Part shown: positions 35,724 through 44,893 of the stretch, one piece after another
Position numbering within the stretch: position 1 is the first letter of the stretch
Layout of the letters: the number at the start of each line of letters is the position of its first letter
NCBI RefSeq assembly: GCF_965248315.1
Contig: NZ_CBDFIX010000002.1
Span: 496,001-560,000, forward strand
DNA from: Ulvibacterium sp965248315
GTDB lineage: Bacteria > Bacteroidota > Bacteroidia > Flavobacteriales > Flavobacteriaceae
Direction of reading: 5' to 3'
Length of the DNA stretch: 64,000 bases
Notes under the pieces: generated by a model
Seen by the model: the letters and a program-made list of their open reading frames with translations, nothing else
Told to the model about the DNA's origin: nothing
The model's database searches: none
Program-made: the position numbers and the translations under genes

Positions 35724-37073
35724 ATGAAATATATATATATCGTAATCCTGCTTTTCCTTTCAACGTGTGCGCCAGAAGAGGATTCTACATTTGATCTGGT
35801 TATTTCCAATGTGAATCTCATTGATGGTACAGGGTCTAACCTCCAAAAAAATGTAAACATAGGCATCAAAGGAAATAGAATCATGGCCATTGGTGCAAAA
35901 GAACTTGTTCAAAAAGCCAATGTAATTGAGGGTAGCGGAAAATTTCTAATTCCAGGATTGTTTGATTGTCATGTACATACGGGATCCTATGAAAAGGATT
36001 TTCCCAAGTTCATCCATTTTGGGGTGACCTCCATATTCATAACTGGGGGTGGTATATGCACCAATAGTTATTACAAGGAAATGCGAGATATGGGAAATCA
36101 GGATACCTTGCCTGCTCCCAAGGTTTTTCATACCAGTCAACATTTTACAATGGAGGGGAGACATCCCGTAAAAACCTATGGGTCCAGTCTGTGGCGAGAA
36201 GGGAAGACGGTTTTCTTTCTTCGGGACACGCTACAAATTGAACAATTGGTGAAAGAAGTCGCACAACAACCTATTCAGGGGATTAAACTCACCATAGAAG
36301 ACGGGCCTCACCCTCCCCTAGTAGAACGGATGCCACAGGAGTTCATCAATAAAGTACAAAAGGAAGCGGACAAAAATGGGTTGGAGGTATTTGTACATGT
36401 TAGCGACAATGTTGAGCTGCAAATGGCTATCGATGCCAATATTCGAAATATTGTCCATTTTACGGGGGTAGATCTCGATTTTCAAAGAGATGATGCGCTC
36501 GTAAACAAAATATACCGCGATAGTATTTCTTGGGTGACTACTTTAATGCTGGACAAAAGTTTTTTGTATCCCCTACATCCTGAATGGATCGAGGAACAAA
36601 AAATACAGGAGGTCTATGATAAGGGTTATTTAATGGGTATGGAAAATCCTGGCTTTATATTTCGTGCTAAGGATTATGTTGACTTTATGAGCGATTATCT
36701 AAAAACTGAAAATATTGAACTCAGCGAGGTTATTACGTTTCAAGTTGAAGATATCCAAGAGCTTTATAAGAATGGTGTGAACATGGTACTGGGCACGGAC
36801 ACGGGAAATGCCTTTATTCTACCGGGATACAGTTTACATGAAGAAATGCAACTTCTTGAAATGGGGGGTATGGATCCGGTGGATATTATTAAAATGGGAA
36901 CCCTGAATGCCGCAACTATGATGAGGGCCGCTGATAGCCTTGGTTCTATTGAAACAGGTAAAATTGCAAATATGGTCCTGTTGAATAAGAACCCCTTGGA
37001 TGCTATAAAAAATAGCTTGGAAATACATACCGTGATAAAAAATGGTGTGGTTCAACAAAGAATTGTAGATTAA
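35724..37073 (+). CDS. Amidohydrolase-family lipoprotein
   Basis: The 449-residue metal-dependent hydrolase has a lipobox (FLSTC), VNLIDGTG at the first beta domain, LFDCHVHTG (metal HxH), and GTDTGNAFILPGYSLHEEMQ (catalytic Asp). NAATMMRAADSLGSIETGKIANMVLL is the usual C-terminal signature. The ATG at 35724 gives the signal peptide; TTG at 35712 would only add four residues. Substrates in this group include cyclic amides and dipeptides. The VOC-family gene follows 48 bases later. Confidence 0.87.
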   Translation: MKYIYIVILLFLSTCAPEEDSTFDLVISNVNLIDGTGSNLQKNVNIGIKGNRIMAIGAKELVQKANVIEGSGKFLIPGLFDCHVHTGSYEKDFPKFIHFGVTSIFITGGGICTNSYYKEMRDMGNQDTLPAPKVFHTSQHFTMEGRHPVKTYGSSLWREGKTVFFLRDTLQIEQLVKEVAQQPIQGIKLTIEDGPHPPLVERMPQEFINKVQKEADKNGLEVFVHVSDNVELQMAIDANIRNIVHFTGVDLDFQRDDALVNKIYRDSISWVTTLMLDKSFLYPLHPEWIEEQKIQEVYDKGYLMGMENPGFIFRAKDYVDFMSDYLKTENIELSEVITFQVEDIQELYKNGVNMVLGTDTGNAFILPGYSLHEEMQLLEMGGMDPVDIIKMGTLNAATMMRAADSLGSIETGKIANMVLLNKNPLDAIKNSLEIHTVIKNGVVQQRIVD

Positions 37074-37121
37074 ATTTGCGATCCCAAATCGTCTAATTGA
37101 CAAAACTAATTCATCCCTAAA

Positions 37122-37547
37122 ATGGATTTTAAGATTGATTTTTTAGATCATGTGGCTATTCGGGTCAAGGATATTAATGCCGCTGCGGATTGGTACGAAA
37201 AAGTACTTGGGTTAAAACGGTACAAGCTTCCGGAGTGGGGGTCTTTCCCAATCTTCATGCTAGCAGGCAAATCCGGTATCGCTTTGTTCCCGGCCAACGA
37301 ACAACATAGCGTACTTGATGCGAATTCAAAAAATGTTAAAATAGATCATTTTGCCTTTAATGTAACCCGGGACAATTTTGAAAAGGCAAAAAAGAAATAT
37401 GATGCATTGAATCTAAAGTACGAATTTCAAGACCATCATTATTTTTACTCCATCTATACCAAAGACCCTGATGGGCACACCGTAGAGCTCACTACCTTGG
37501 TGGTTGATGAAGATGCTTTTTATTCCAAACTCCCCGATACGGATTAA
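37122..37547 (+). CDS. VOC (glyoxalase/dioxygenase fold) protein
   Basis: This 141-residue protein has one VOC unit: LDHVAIRVKDINAAADWYEKVLG (9-31), then VKIDHFAFNV (102-ish) and YFYSIYTKDPDGHTVELTT. The His in LDHVA, the His in IDHFAF and the Glu in HTVEL are the metal-ligand positions. The substrate is unknown, as is usual for single-domain members. It is probably the last gene of the run from 34079. Confidence 0.85.
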   Translation: MDFKIDFLDHVAIRVKDINAAADWYEKVLGLKRYKLPEWGSFPIFMLAGKSGIALFPANEQHSVLDANSKNVKIDHFAFNVTRDNFEKAKKKYDALNLKYEFQDHHYFYSIYTKDPDGHTVELTTLVVDEDAFYSKLPDTD

Positions 37548-37639
37548 CCGTCAAATTCCAGAGTTTTTTGAAAAATTTTGTCCTGTTTCATCAAATTAAA
37601 TCGTCTTAGGATAAATGAACCGTTTCAAAACGATGCATT

Positions 37640-37789
37640 ATGAAAGACTTGACGATTAATTTAGATAATGGGACCGACCTAGAGTTCAAGTCCTTCCAAA
37701 AACAAATTTCATTGAAAAACTGGGTAGGATGGGCCGGTGGTTATGGCATATCGCGCAAGGCAAGCAACACGACAAAAAAGAGGGGGTAA
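37640..37789 (+). CDS. 49-residue protein with WVGWAGGYG core (paralogue 2)
   Basis: This is the second copy of the micro-protein at 32327-32464, about 5.2 kb away. The 49-codon frame reads MKDLTINLDNG at the start, then SLKNWVGWAGGYGISRKAS and a basic tail (TTKKRG). The N-terminal halves are unlike each other while the core and the start context (GCATTATGAAAG) are conserved. There is no cysteine, signal peptide or membrane helix. It lies between a VOC gene and the convergent SulP transporter. Function unknown. Confidence 0.65.
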   Translation: MKDLTINLDNGTDLEFKSFQKQISLKNWVGWAGGYGISRKASNTTKKRG

Positions 37790-37830
37790 TCGTTCCTAGG
37801 TTTCCTCCAACACTCTTTCCATCAATTCTT

Positions 37831-39363
37831 TTATTGAATTTTATCCACCACCACTTTATAGGTTGGATCTTCTAAAACATTCACTTCTATAATATCATCC
37901 GCATTTTGCAACAAGCGGATACAATCCCTGCTTAAATGCCGCAAGTGAACTTTTTTACCGACTTTTTGATACCGTTCCGTAATCTTGTTTAAAGCTTCAA
38001 TAGCGGACATATCCACCACCCGGCTTTCCCTAAAGTCAATAATCACTTCGTTGGGATCATTGAGTACATCAAATTTTGATGCAAACAAGGTAGTGGAACC
38101 AAAAAATAGAGGGCCATAAATTTCATAGTGTTTTACTCCCTCATCATCAGTATATTTTCGCGCACGAATGCGTTTGGCATTGTCCCAAGCAAAGACCAAG
38201 GCCGAAATAATAACCCCGACCAACACTGCCAACGCCAGATTATGGAGGAAAACGGTAACCAAGGTGACCAGTACCATCACTAGAACATCCGATTTTGGCA
38301 TCCGCCGGAAAGTGCGTAAGCTAGCCCATTCAAAAGTGCCCAAGGCAACCATAATCATAAGTCCTGTTAAAGCGGCCATGGGAACACGTTCAATGAGTCG
38401 GGCGCCGAACATAATGAACACCAAAAGCATTACTGCGGCCACAATCCCCGAAAGTCTTGCCCTGGCCCCGTTGGAGGTGTTGATCAAACTTTGTCCGATC
38501 ATAGCACACCCGCCCATTCCGGAAAAGAACCCGGAAAGAATATTGGCGGTACCCTGTGCAACGGCCTCTTTATTACCGCGGCCTCTAGTTTCCGTAATCT
38601 CGTCAACGATATTTAAGGTTAACAGGCTTTCTATCAGGCCTACTCCGGCTACTACCGCAGCGTAGGGAAAAATAATTTGTAACGTCTCAAATGAAAATGG
38701 AATTTCCGGTATATGAAAAGGGGGAAACCCACCTTTTATGGAAGCAATATCCCCAATGGTCCTAGTATCAATATCAAAAAAGACTACGATACCAAAAATG
38801 GTGAGAATAGCCACTAATGAGGATGGCATCACCTTGCTTAGCCTTGGAAGTCCCCAAATAATAAACATTGTTAGCAATACCAATCCCAACAAAATATATA
38901 GCGGGGTACCTGTAAGCCAGTGGCCCTCCGTATCCTGGAATTGTACCAATTGAGACATGAAGATGATGATGGCCAAACCGTTTACGAAACCAAAAATAAC
39001 AGGATGAGGTACCAAACGCATCAATTTACCTAATCGAAGGAATCCTGCTGCCATTTGAAGAAGACCGGCCAATATGACTGTGGCAAAGACGTATTCTACC
39101 CCAAAATCCTTGGCCAAGGAAACGATAACAACAGCTACGGCCCCAGTAGCCCCGGAAATCATTCCAGGACGACCTCCCAGAATTGATGTGACCAATCCCA
39201 TGACAAACGCAGCATACAATCCTGTTAATGGGGACAAGCCAGCGATAAGGGCAAAGGCAATGGCCTCTGGTACCAAAGCCAAGGCTACGGTAAGACCCGA
39301 AAGGATTTCCGTTTTGTAATTTACCTCCTGTGAAAAATCAAAAAGATTTAGATATTTCTTCAA
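37831..39363 (-). CDS. SulP-family anion transporter with STAS domain
   Basis: The 510-residue protein has about 12 membrane helices to residue 390 (GLTVALALVPEAIAFALIAG, GRPGMISGATGAVAVV, VNGLAIIIFMSQLV) and a cytosolic STAS domain (VIIDFRESRVVDMSAIEALN, the DxS core). SulP proteins carry sulfate, bicarbonate or other anions. Bicarbonate is attractive given the LCIB-type carbonic anhydrase elsewhere in the window, but nothing local confirms it. It is a single gene. Confidence 0.9.
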   Translation of the reverse strand: MKKYLNLFDFSQEVNYKTEILSGLTVALALVPEAIAFALIAGLSPLTGLYAAFVMGLVTSILGGRPGMISGATGAVAVVIVSLAKDFGVEYVFATVILAGLLQMAAGFLRLGKLMRLVPHPVIFGFVNGLAIIIFMSQLVQFQDTEGHWLTGTPLYILLGLVLLTMFIIWGLPRLSKVMPSSLVAILTIFGIVVFFDIDTRTIGDIASIKGGFPPFHIPEIPFSFETLQIIFPYAAVVAGVGLIESLLTLNIVDEITETRGRGNKEAVAQGTANILSGFFSGMGGCAMIGQSLINTSNGARARLSGIVAAVMLLVFIMFGARLIERVPMAALTGLMIMVALGTFEWASLRTFRRMPKSDVLVMVLVTLVTVFLHNLALAVLVGVIISALVFAWDNAKRIRARKYTDDEGVKHYEIYGPLFFGSTTLFASKFDVLNDPNEVIIDFRESRVVDMSAIEALNKITERYQKVGKKVHLRHLSRDCIRLLQNADDIIEVNVLEDPTYKVVVDKIQ

Positions 39364-39521
39364 ACCTTATGAATTTAAGGCCGCAAAAATAAGGTTAATT
39401 ATACTTCCTCCGCAGGTTTTACATTTTTATATTGAAGTTTTGATTTATTTTTAAAGAACTATTTTAAGATTACTCCCAATATTGGGAATACAATAATCCG
39501 CTTCTGAAAATATCAACGATA

Positions 39522-39878
39522 ATGAAAAAGGCTCTTATCTTTCTATCCTTATTGGTCTTTCCATTTTTAAACTATTCACAGGAGAACGAAGACAATTACT
39601 TTGTTGCACTGTATACTCTGGGGGATAGTTGGGATTCCAGTAAATCCCCTGGAGAACAGACCCATTTTAAGGAACACTCGGCGCATCTCTCCAAATTAAG
39701 GTCGGACAGTATTATCGTTATTGGGGCGAGGTATAGTGATACCGGGATGCTTATCCTAAAAAGCAAAAATTTGGCCGAAGCCAAAAGTTTGCTCTTGGAG
39801 GATATTGCTGTGCAGAATAATTTATTTCGTGTTGAAATCCATCCCTTTCAACCTTTTTACAGAGGTAGTTTGGAGTAA
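39522..39878 (+). CDS. Exported YciI-like protein
   Basis: This 118-residue protein has a signal peptide (1-19, ending NYS-QE) and a ferredoxin-like YciI domain: YFVALYTLGDSW, HFKEHSAHLSKL (the conserved His), and AEAKSLLLEDIAVQNN. YciI members are small dimeric proteins of unclear function; the exported form is a Bacteroidota variant. It is convergent with the PhyH gene, 13 bases from its stop. Confidence 0.8.
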   Translation: MKKALIFLSLLVFPFLNYSQENEDNYFVALYTLGDSWDSSKSPGEQTHFKEHSAHLSKLRSDSIIVIGARYSDTGMLILKSKNLAEAKSLLLEDIAVQNNLFRVEIHPFQPFYRGSLE

Positions 39879-39891
39879 TCCAAAATAAGGA

Positions 39892-40866
39892 TTACCAATT
39901 TTTAAGCCCTAACAATCGCTCCCCGAGTGGCGATAATTTAGCGGTTTCGTATTTGGTCTGTTCCCAATTTCTTGGATCACCCGGAAATGCATAACCTTCG
40001 GGGGCCACCCTATTTTTCCACGAATTGATACGCCATTCCCGTAGTGCCGTATTGTCTTCCTCTGCGGGCATCATGGAAATGTATTGGGCAATACGTACTT
40101 TGTCCTTGGATTTATTGGGTCGTATGCCATGAGGTTCTGTACTATTGAAGATTAATAGGTCGCCTGCTTCCATCTTTACCTTTACAATTTTGTCCTCCAA
40201 ATCCGAAATATCGGGTTGGAATCTATCCCGGTCCTCCGGTTGGGTAAGTTTCCAACTATCGTAATTTCTATAGAGCCAGGGGATACATTGAAATCCTCCC
40301 ATGTTTTCGTCCGTTTGATCGGCCAGGGCCAATACGCCCTGTACATTCTGTGGTCTGGTTTCCGGGTCGTAATCCCAATGGATGAAACCCTTTTTATCCA
40401 CTCCGGGCGGCAAAGGAAAATTGAGATTGGCCCGATCTATGGTCACCCAAAGTCTTTCCGTACCCCAAACATCTACAAAGGCATCATAGACGCGTTGAGC
40501 CTGACGGTTGTTCCATAAATGTTGATTATTATAGACCTCAACCATTCCCGTACCGGTTAATTCCTTCATTTGCATTTCGACCCTAGCAGGGGCATACCAA
40601 GTTTCCGGATTATTTGAATCTTTTTCATCAAACTCCCATATAAAGTCTGCCGTAGCTTTTGCCTGCTCCTCGGGAATCGCATTTTTTATAACGATATAAC
40701 CGTTGTGTATCCAAAATTGCCAATCCTCTTCACTTAAAACGCGTAAAGGTTTTCCATTGGATCTGTCGCTTAGTTTGATTTTACTGCTTGTGGCCGTGGA
40801 TGGATTTCCTGGAATTTCTTCATGGGCCTTATTGGCCATTTCCATCTTTGTTTTTGTCTGTTGCAT
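39892..40866 (-). CDS. Phytanoyl-CoA-dioxygenase-family oxygenase
   Basis: The 324-residue enzyme has the Fe(II)/2-oxoglutarate facial triad: HWDYD (His-x-Asp) and EPHGIRPN (distal His and 2OG Arg), with YISMMPAEED after it. The family hydroxylates lipids, amino acids and secondary metabolites; the substrate is unknown. The AraC-type gene at 41019 is divergent, 152 bases away, and is a plausible regulator. Confidence 0.85.
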   Translation of the reverse strand: MQQTKTKMEMANKAHEEIPGNPSTATSSKIKLSDRSNGKPLRVLSEEDWQFWIHNGYIVIKNAIPEEQAKATADFIWEFDEKDSNNPETWYAPARVEMQMKELTGTGMVEVYNNQHLWNNRQAQRVYDAFVDVWGTERLWVTIDRANLNFPLPPGVDKKGFIHWDYDPETRPQNVQGVLALADQTDENMGGFQCIPWLYRNYDSWKLTQPEDRDRFQPDISDLEDKIVKVKMEAGDLLIFNSTEPHGIRPNKSKDKVRIAQYISMMPAEEDNTALREWRINSWKNRVAPEGYAFPGDPRNWEQTKYETAKLSPLGERLLGLKNW

Positions 40867-41018
40867 GATATATATGTTTAGTTATGTAACTTAATTGATA
40901 GGGTAAAACTACTTCGGTTCATTTCAAAAATCCACCTTCATATTGACCATTATTTGAACTATATTGATTTTTTAATTGCCAAAATCACTTAAACAGGGCA
41001 ATTTTGTTATATTTAAGG

Positions 41019-41873
41019 ATGAAAATCCAGCTGGAAGACATTCGTTCAGATTCCAAAAGTCCATTTCGACTGTTGCACGATCCCAAGTTGAACCATCTTT
41101 TCTACTGGCATTTTCATCCGGAGTTTGAGTTGGTCTATATAGAAGGGGCCAGTGCAACCCGACATGTAGGTGACCACATTTCACAGTTTACGAATAACGA
41201 TCTGGTATTGATCGGGTCCAATATTCCCCATCTTAATTTTGATCATGGGGTTACTACTTCCTACAGAAAAGAAGTGTTGCACATAAAACCTTCGTTCAAA
41301 AAGTCCATAACAGCCCAAATGCCCGAGCTGCAATCCTTGGACCGTCTTATGGAGCTTTCAAAGTATGGGCTGGCCTTTACCGGTGCCACTAAAGCGGAAG
41401 CTGGTAAACGGATGAAGAGACTTCATTTGTTGGATTCTTTCGAGTTTTTTATGGAAATCCTTTCCATTCTTAGGTTCCTAGCAGGAAGTAAGGAGTTTGA
41501 ATTGCTCCATAGCAAACCTTTTGTTAATAGGTACAGCCATAAGGAACAGGCACGAATTCGTGAAATCTACGCCTTGATAGATGAGCGCTATCAAAATAAA
41601 ATACCGTTGGAGGAGGTTGCCTCTCTCTGCAATTTAAGCAAACCGGCCTTTTGTCGTTATTTTAAGAAAACTACGGGAACTACTTTTACCAATTTTTTAA
41701 ACCAATACCGCATCAGTCAGGCAAAACGGTTATTGCTAATTGGCAAAAACATCAGTGAAACCTGCTATGAATGTGGATTTGAAAGCCTTTCCTATTTTAA
41801 TCGCATTTTCAAAAAGGTAACGCAAGAAAATCCCTCGGAATTTAAACAAAGGCACATAACGCGGTCTTCATAA
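41019..41873 (+). CDS. AraC-family regulator with cupin sensor
   Basis: This 284-residue protein has an N-terminal cupin-like sensor (FYWHFHPEFELVYI, GDHISQFTNNDLVLIG, IPH) and a C-terminal double HTH (LEEVASLCNLSKPAFCRYFK; ISETCYECGFESLSYFNRIFK). I prefer ATG at 41019 to TTG at 41004. It is divergent from the PhyH oxygenase and probably controls it, which suggests that the ligand is the oxygenase substrate or a related small molecule. Confidence 0.88.
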   Translation: MKIQLEDIRSDSKSPFRLLHDPKLNHLFYWHFHPEFELVYIEGASATRHVGDHISQFTNNDLVLIGSNIPHLNFDHGVTTSYRKEVLHIKPSFKKSITAQMPELQSLDRLMELSKYGLAFTGATKAEAGKRMKRLHLLDSFEFFMEILSILRFLAGSKEFELLHSKPFVNRYSHKEQARIREIYALIDERYQNKIPLEEVASLCNLSKPAFCRYFKKTTGTTFTNFLNQYRISQAKRLLLIGKNISETCYECGFESLSYFNRIFKKVTQENPSEFKQRHITRSS

Positions 41874-41940
41874 AAAAACCGCCCCAAATCCACACATTGG
41901 GACTGGAGCGATTCCTAACTAAATAACCAACCAAAAATCT
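41874..41940 (-). terminator. Hairpin with T-tract ending the lipoprotein transcript
   Basis: On the minus strand AATCGCTCC pairs with GGGGCGGTT (G-U allowed), followed by seven T. A TTAGTTAGG-rich trailer lies between the stop of the duplicated lipoprotein and the hairpin. It may also serve the convergent AraC gene weakly. Confidence 0.6.
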
Positions 41941-42852
41941 TTATTTATTTCTTTTGCGTTTTACCTTCATAACCGGATTGGAGGTTTTGGTTCTCTTTTT
42001 AGCTTCAGAGCCTTTACCAGATTTTAAGTATTGCTGGTACCCTCTTCCACGGAACTCATATATGGTTCCGCTATCCGGGTGATACAATTCAATTGTACTA
42101 TCATTGATAACGTACAACTCAAAGTAATCATTGCCCATAAAGTCGTAAGCGAGTGTTAAAGTTTTGAGCGTTTCATCGTTTTCTACGTCATACAACTGAT
42201 AATCTCCTTCAAAATCCCATTGAAGATTCGAAACTGGTGTTCCTACAGCATCAAGCGAAGACCGAAAAAAGTTCGGTAGAAACTGTAAAAAGTTTTCATC
42301 GTCAAAATCATTGATAGCTCCTTCCTCGCTGGTGTATACTTTTTCCCAAGCATCATACTCCTGTATAAAGTAGTTGATATTGTCATAAAAGACCAGGTCA
42401 TAGTCAAAATTGTTTCGCTGGTATCCCCTCAGTAAATAAGAGGTATTAGAACGACCATCGTACAACTCAATAGCATTTCCATTTACGGCAAAGACTTCCA
42501 AAAGCCACGGTCCGTCCACATCATGATCTATTTCTATCGCACCCCGCAAAGTGGAATAATACCCAACGTCTATTCCCAGGCCATTTCCCGTCTTACCTAT
42601 CCCCACAATATTATTGTTGGCATATACTACCCCATCTTCAAAAGAAATGGTAAAGGCTCTTTGCAGGAAAGGAACTTCGCCATTGCCGCGGGTTTGGTTG
42701 ATATCTACATACCAGAGGTCATACGATTGTAAAACCAAATCTGTATTAAGAGCGGAATCCTCTATAAATTCATCCTCTACGATTACTTCCGTATAACAGG
42801 AACTCATTAAAGTTCCTATTAGCACTATTCCAAAAAGTAGTTTTGCTTTCAT
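41941..42852 (-). CDS. Lipoprotein with internally repeated domain, unknown function
   Basis: The 303-residue protein has a lipobox (LMSSC). It seems to contain two related units: LEVFAVNGNAIELYDGRSNT (SYLLRGYQ) in the first and FELYVINDSTIELYHPDSGT (IYEFRGRGYQ) in the second, both preceded by a strand-rich stretch. The C-terminus is very basic (KRTKTSNPVMKVKRKRNK). I know no function; similar proteins are annotated inconsistently, sometimes with an unrelated enzyme name that the sequence does not support. It is divergent from gpsA. Confidence 0.75.
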   Translation of the reverse strand: MKAKLLFGIVLIGTLMSSCYTEVIVEDEFIEDSALNTDLVLQSYDLWYVDINQTRGNGEVPFLQRAFTISFEDGVVYANNNIVGIGKTGNGLGIDVGYYSTLRGAIEIDHDVDGPWLLEVFAVNGNAIELYDGRSNTSYLLRGYQRNNFDYDLVFYDNINYFIQEYDAWEKVYTSEEGAINDFDDENFLQFLPNFFRSSLDAVGTPVSNLQWDFEGDYQLYDVENDETLKTLTLAYDFMGNDYFELYVINDSTIELYHPDSGTIYEFRGRGYQQYLKSGKGSEAKKRTKTSNPVMKVKRKRNK

Positions 42853-42952
42853 AACCTATGGTATTACAATTTGATTAATACTAAACAATCCCTGTGCCAA
42901 ATTTTTTAACCATTTGATAATCAATGCTTAAGGGAAAGGCTTTTATTTTAGG

Positions 42953-42960
42953 TATTTTTG
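42953..42960 (+). promoter_or_regulatory. TAnnTTTG promoter element upstream of gpsA
   Basis: TATTTTTG matches the Bacteroidota -7 element TAnnTTTG, 39 bases before the ATG at 43000. A start at the TTG at 42958 would fall inside it, which supports the ATG. Confidence 0.45.
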
Positions 42961-42999
42961 GCCCGTACATTAAAACCTACTTGGTCCAAAAAAAGATAC

Positions 43000-44001
43000 A
43001 TGGATAAAGACTTGAAATTCGCCGTACTCGGTGGAGGAAGTTGGGCCACGGCCCTTATAAAAATGCTCACCGAAAACTTGGATAACGTTATTTGGTATAT
43101 GCGAAACCCGGATGCGATCGGATACATTAAGATCCAAGGACACAACCCTAATTATCTATCCTCGGTAGCATTAGACCTAGACAAGCTACAATTGACCAAT
43201 ACCATTGATACGGCCGTATCTGAAGCGGATATCCTAATATTTGCCATCCCTTCTGCCTTTCTGGAAAGTGAGTTGCTAAAATTAACAGTTCCCATAACGG
43301 ATAAGATTATTTTTTCAGCGATAAAAGGTATTGTTCCCGAGACCGGATTAATCGTTGGAGAACATTTTAATGAAAAATACCGTATCCCATTTGAGAATAT
43401 AGGGGTCATCACCGGGCCCTGCCATGCGGAAGAAGTAGCCCTAGAGCGACTTTCTTACTTGACCATAGCTTGCGCGGATGGGAAGAAGGCGAAACTGATA
43501 GCCAAAAATCTCAATAGCCATTATATCAAAACCAAGATTACCAAAGATATTATCGGTACGGAATATGCGGCCATGCTCAAGAACATTTATGCCGTTGCGG
43601 CCGGAATTGCACATGGACTCGGCTATGGCGATAATTTTCAGAGTGTCCTTATGAGCAATGCCATCCGCGAAATGAAACGCTTTACAAAACGTATTCACAA
43701 TATTGATCGTAATATTAATGAATCAGCATATTTGGGAGACCTTTTGGTCACAGGCTATTCTATCTTTAGTCGTAATCGAATGTTCGGCAATATGATCGGT
43801 AAGGGCTATACCGTAAAAAGTGCCATGATGGAGATGAATATGGTAGCGGAGGGATATTACGCGACCAAGAGTACCTACGAAATTAAATCAAAACTTAAAA
43901 AGAAGGTAAAGACCCCTATTATCGATGCTGTTTATGAAGTGCTTTACGAAGGGAAAAATGCCAAAAAATCCTTTAAGGCCTTGACCAACAAATTGAACTA
44001 A
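43000..44001 (+). CDS. gpsA: NAD(P)-dependent glycerol-3-phosphate dehydrogenase
   Basis: The 333-residue enzyme has the nucleotide-binding FAVLGGGSWATALIKML, FAIPSAFLESEL, SAIKGIVPETGLIVGEHF, ITGPCHAEEVALER and EYAAMLKNIYAVAAGIAHGLGYGDNF, the GpsA signatures in order. It reduces dihydroxyacetone phosphate to sn-glycerol 3-phosphate for phospholipid synthesis. The catalytic Lys lies in MLKNIYA. A longer frame from TTG at 42958 is rejected because it overlaps the promoter element. It is convergent with the 4TM-LytTR gene, 14 bases apart. Confidence 0.92.
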   Translation: MDKDLKFAVLGGGSWATALIKMLTENLDNVIWYMRNPDAIGYIKIQGHNPNYLSSVALDLDKLQLTNTIDTAVSEADILIFAIPSAFLESELLKLTVPITDKIIFSAIKGIVPETGLIVGEHFNEKYRIPFENIGVITGPCHAEEVALERLSYLTIACADGKKAKLIAKNLNSHYIKTKITKDIIGTEYAAMLKNIYAVAAGIAHGLGYGDNFQSVLMSNAIREMKRFTKRIHNIDRNINESAYLGDLLVTGYSIFSRNRMFGNMIGKGYTVKSAMMEMNMVAEGYYATKSTYEIKSKLKKKVKTPIIDAVYEVLYEGKNAKKSFKALTNKLN

Positions 44002-44015
44002 TTTCGTTGTAGTCT

Positions 44016-44768
44016 TTAACCTAAAAGCAAGTCATCATTTGTACTGCTTCCCCTGGGAATAAACTGATTTTGTACCTCTACCGAATTTAGGTCATAGGAT
44101 TTTATATGGTCCTTGTTTACAATATAAGATCTATGTATTCTTCTAAAGTTCTTGGGAAGGGTGGATAGCGTATTTTTTACACTTCCATAGACCGTTATTT
44201 TGGAATTGTCCAAAAGGTGATAGGTTACATAATTGCCCAGACCTTCTATATATACAATGTGGCCCGTAGAGACCCGATGAATTCTTCGGTTGGCTTTTAG
44301 CTCAAGCATCTTTTCGTTGTTCTGCTCATTCCTTTCCCGTTCTATTACCCATAATTGAAAAAGCTTCACCCCCATTACGAACAAAACCGTGGTATTGATA
44401 AGGACCATGGCCCGTATGAACATCCTAAAACTAAATAGGCCCGTGCTAAAGTCATTGAGCAACAGTTCTTCATAGAAAAGATGAATAAATACCCTTTGGA
44501 GCATTCCAGCAGATAACAAAATAATCGCATAACCCACTAAAAACCGGGTATACCTACGCTTTAAAAGGAATTTAGGCAACAAAAAGTAAATGGTTGCATA
44601 TACCGCCAAAATACGGATGGGCAGTAAAACAAATTCCAAATAAAAGGATGCCATATATCCCTCCTGGCCCGCCCAAAGTAATCCAAACAGAATGTAATAT
44701 GCCACCCAAAACAGGATATGTGTAGCTATTCTGGAGTTAAACAGGTAGAAATCGTGTGTGCTTTTCAT
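44016..44768 (-). CDS. 4-TM sensor-like domain fused to LytTR DNA-binding domain
   Basis: This 250-residue protein has four membrane helices (about 14-36, 42-64, 75-95 and 110-135), with ATHILFWVAYYILFGLLW like the start of Bacteroidota histidine kinases of the LytS/YehU group. The kinase region is missing; after a short linker comes a LytTR domain (RRIHRVSTGHIVYIEGLGNYV and FRRIHRSYIVNKDHIKSYD). It would be a membrane-bound one-component regulator. The signal is unknown. Confidence 0.85.
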   Translation of the reverse strand: MKSTHDFYLFNSRIATHILFWVAYYILFGLLWAGQEGYMASFYLEFVLLPIRILAVYATIYFLLPKFLLKRRYTRFLVGYAIILLSAGMLQRVFIHLFYEELLLNDFSTGLFSFRMFIRAMVLINTTVLFVMGVKLFQLWVIERERNEQNNEKMLELKANRRIHRVSTGHIVYIEGLGNYVTYHLLDNSKITVYGSVKNTLSTLPKNFRRIHRSYIVNKDHIKSYDLNSVEVQNQFIPRGSSTNDDLLLG

Positions 44769-44893
44769 CTTCCTAAAAAATTAAAATCATGCGTAGACCT
44801 CTTTTCACATAAAAAGAACAGGGAAACGTATAATTCATAGGAATTTTAAAGTTAGGCAATCTAATTTTAAAGAAACCTTAAAATCGTATTGCC

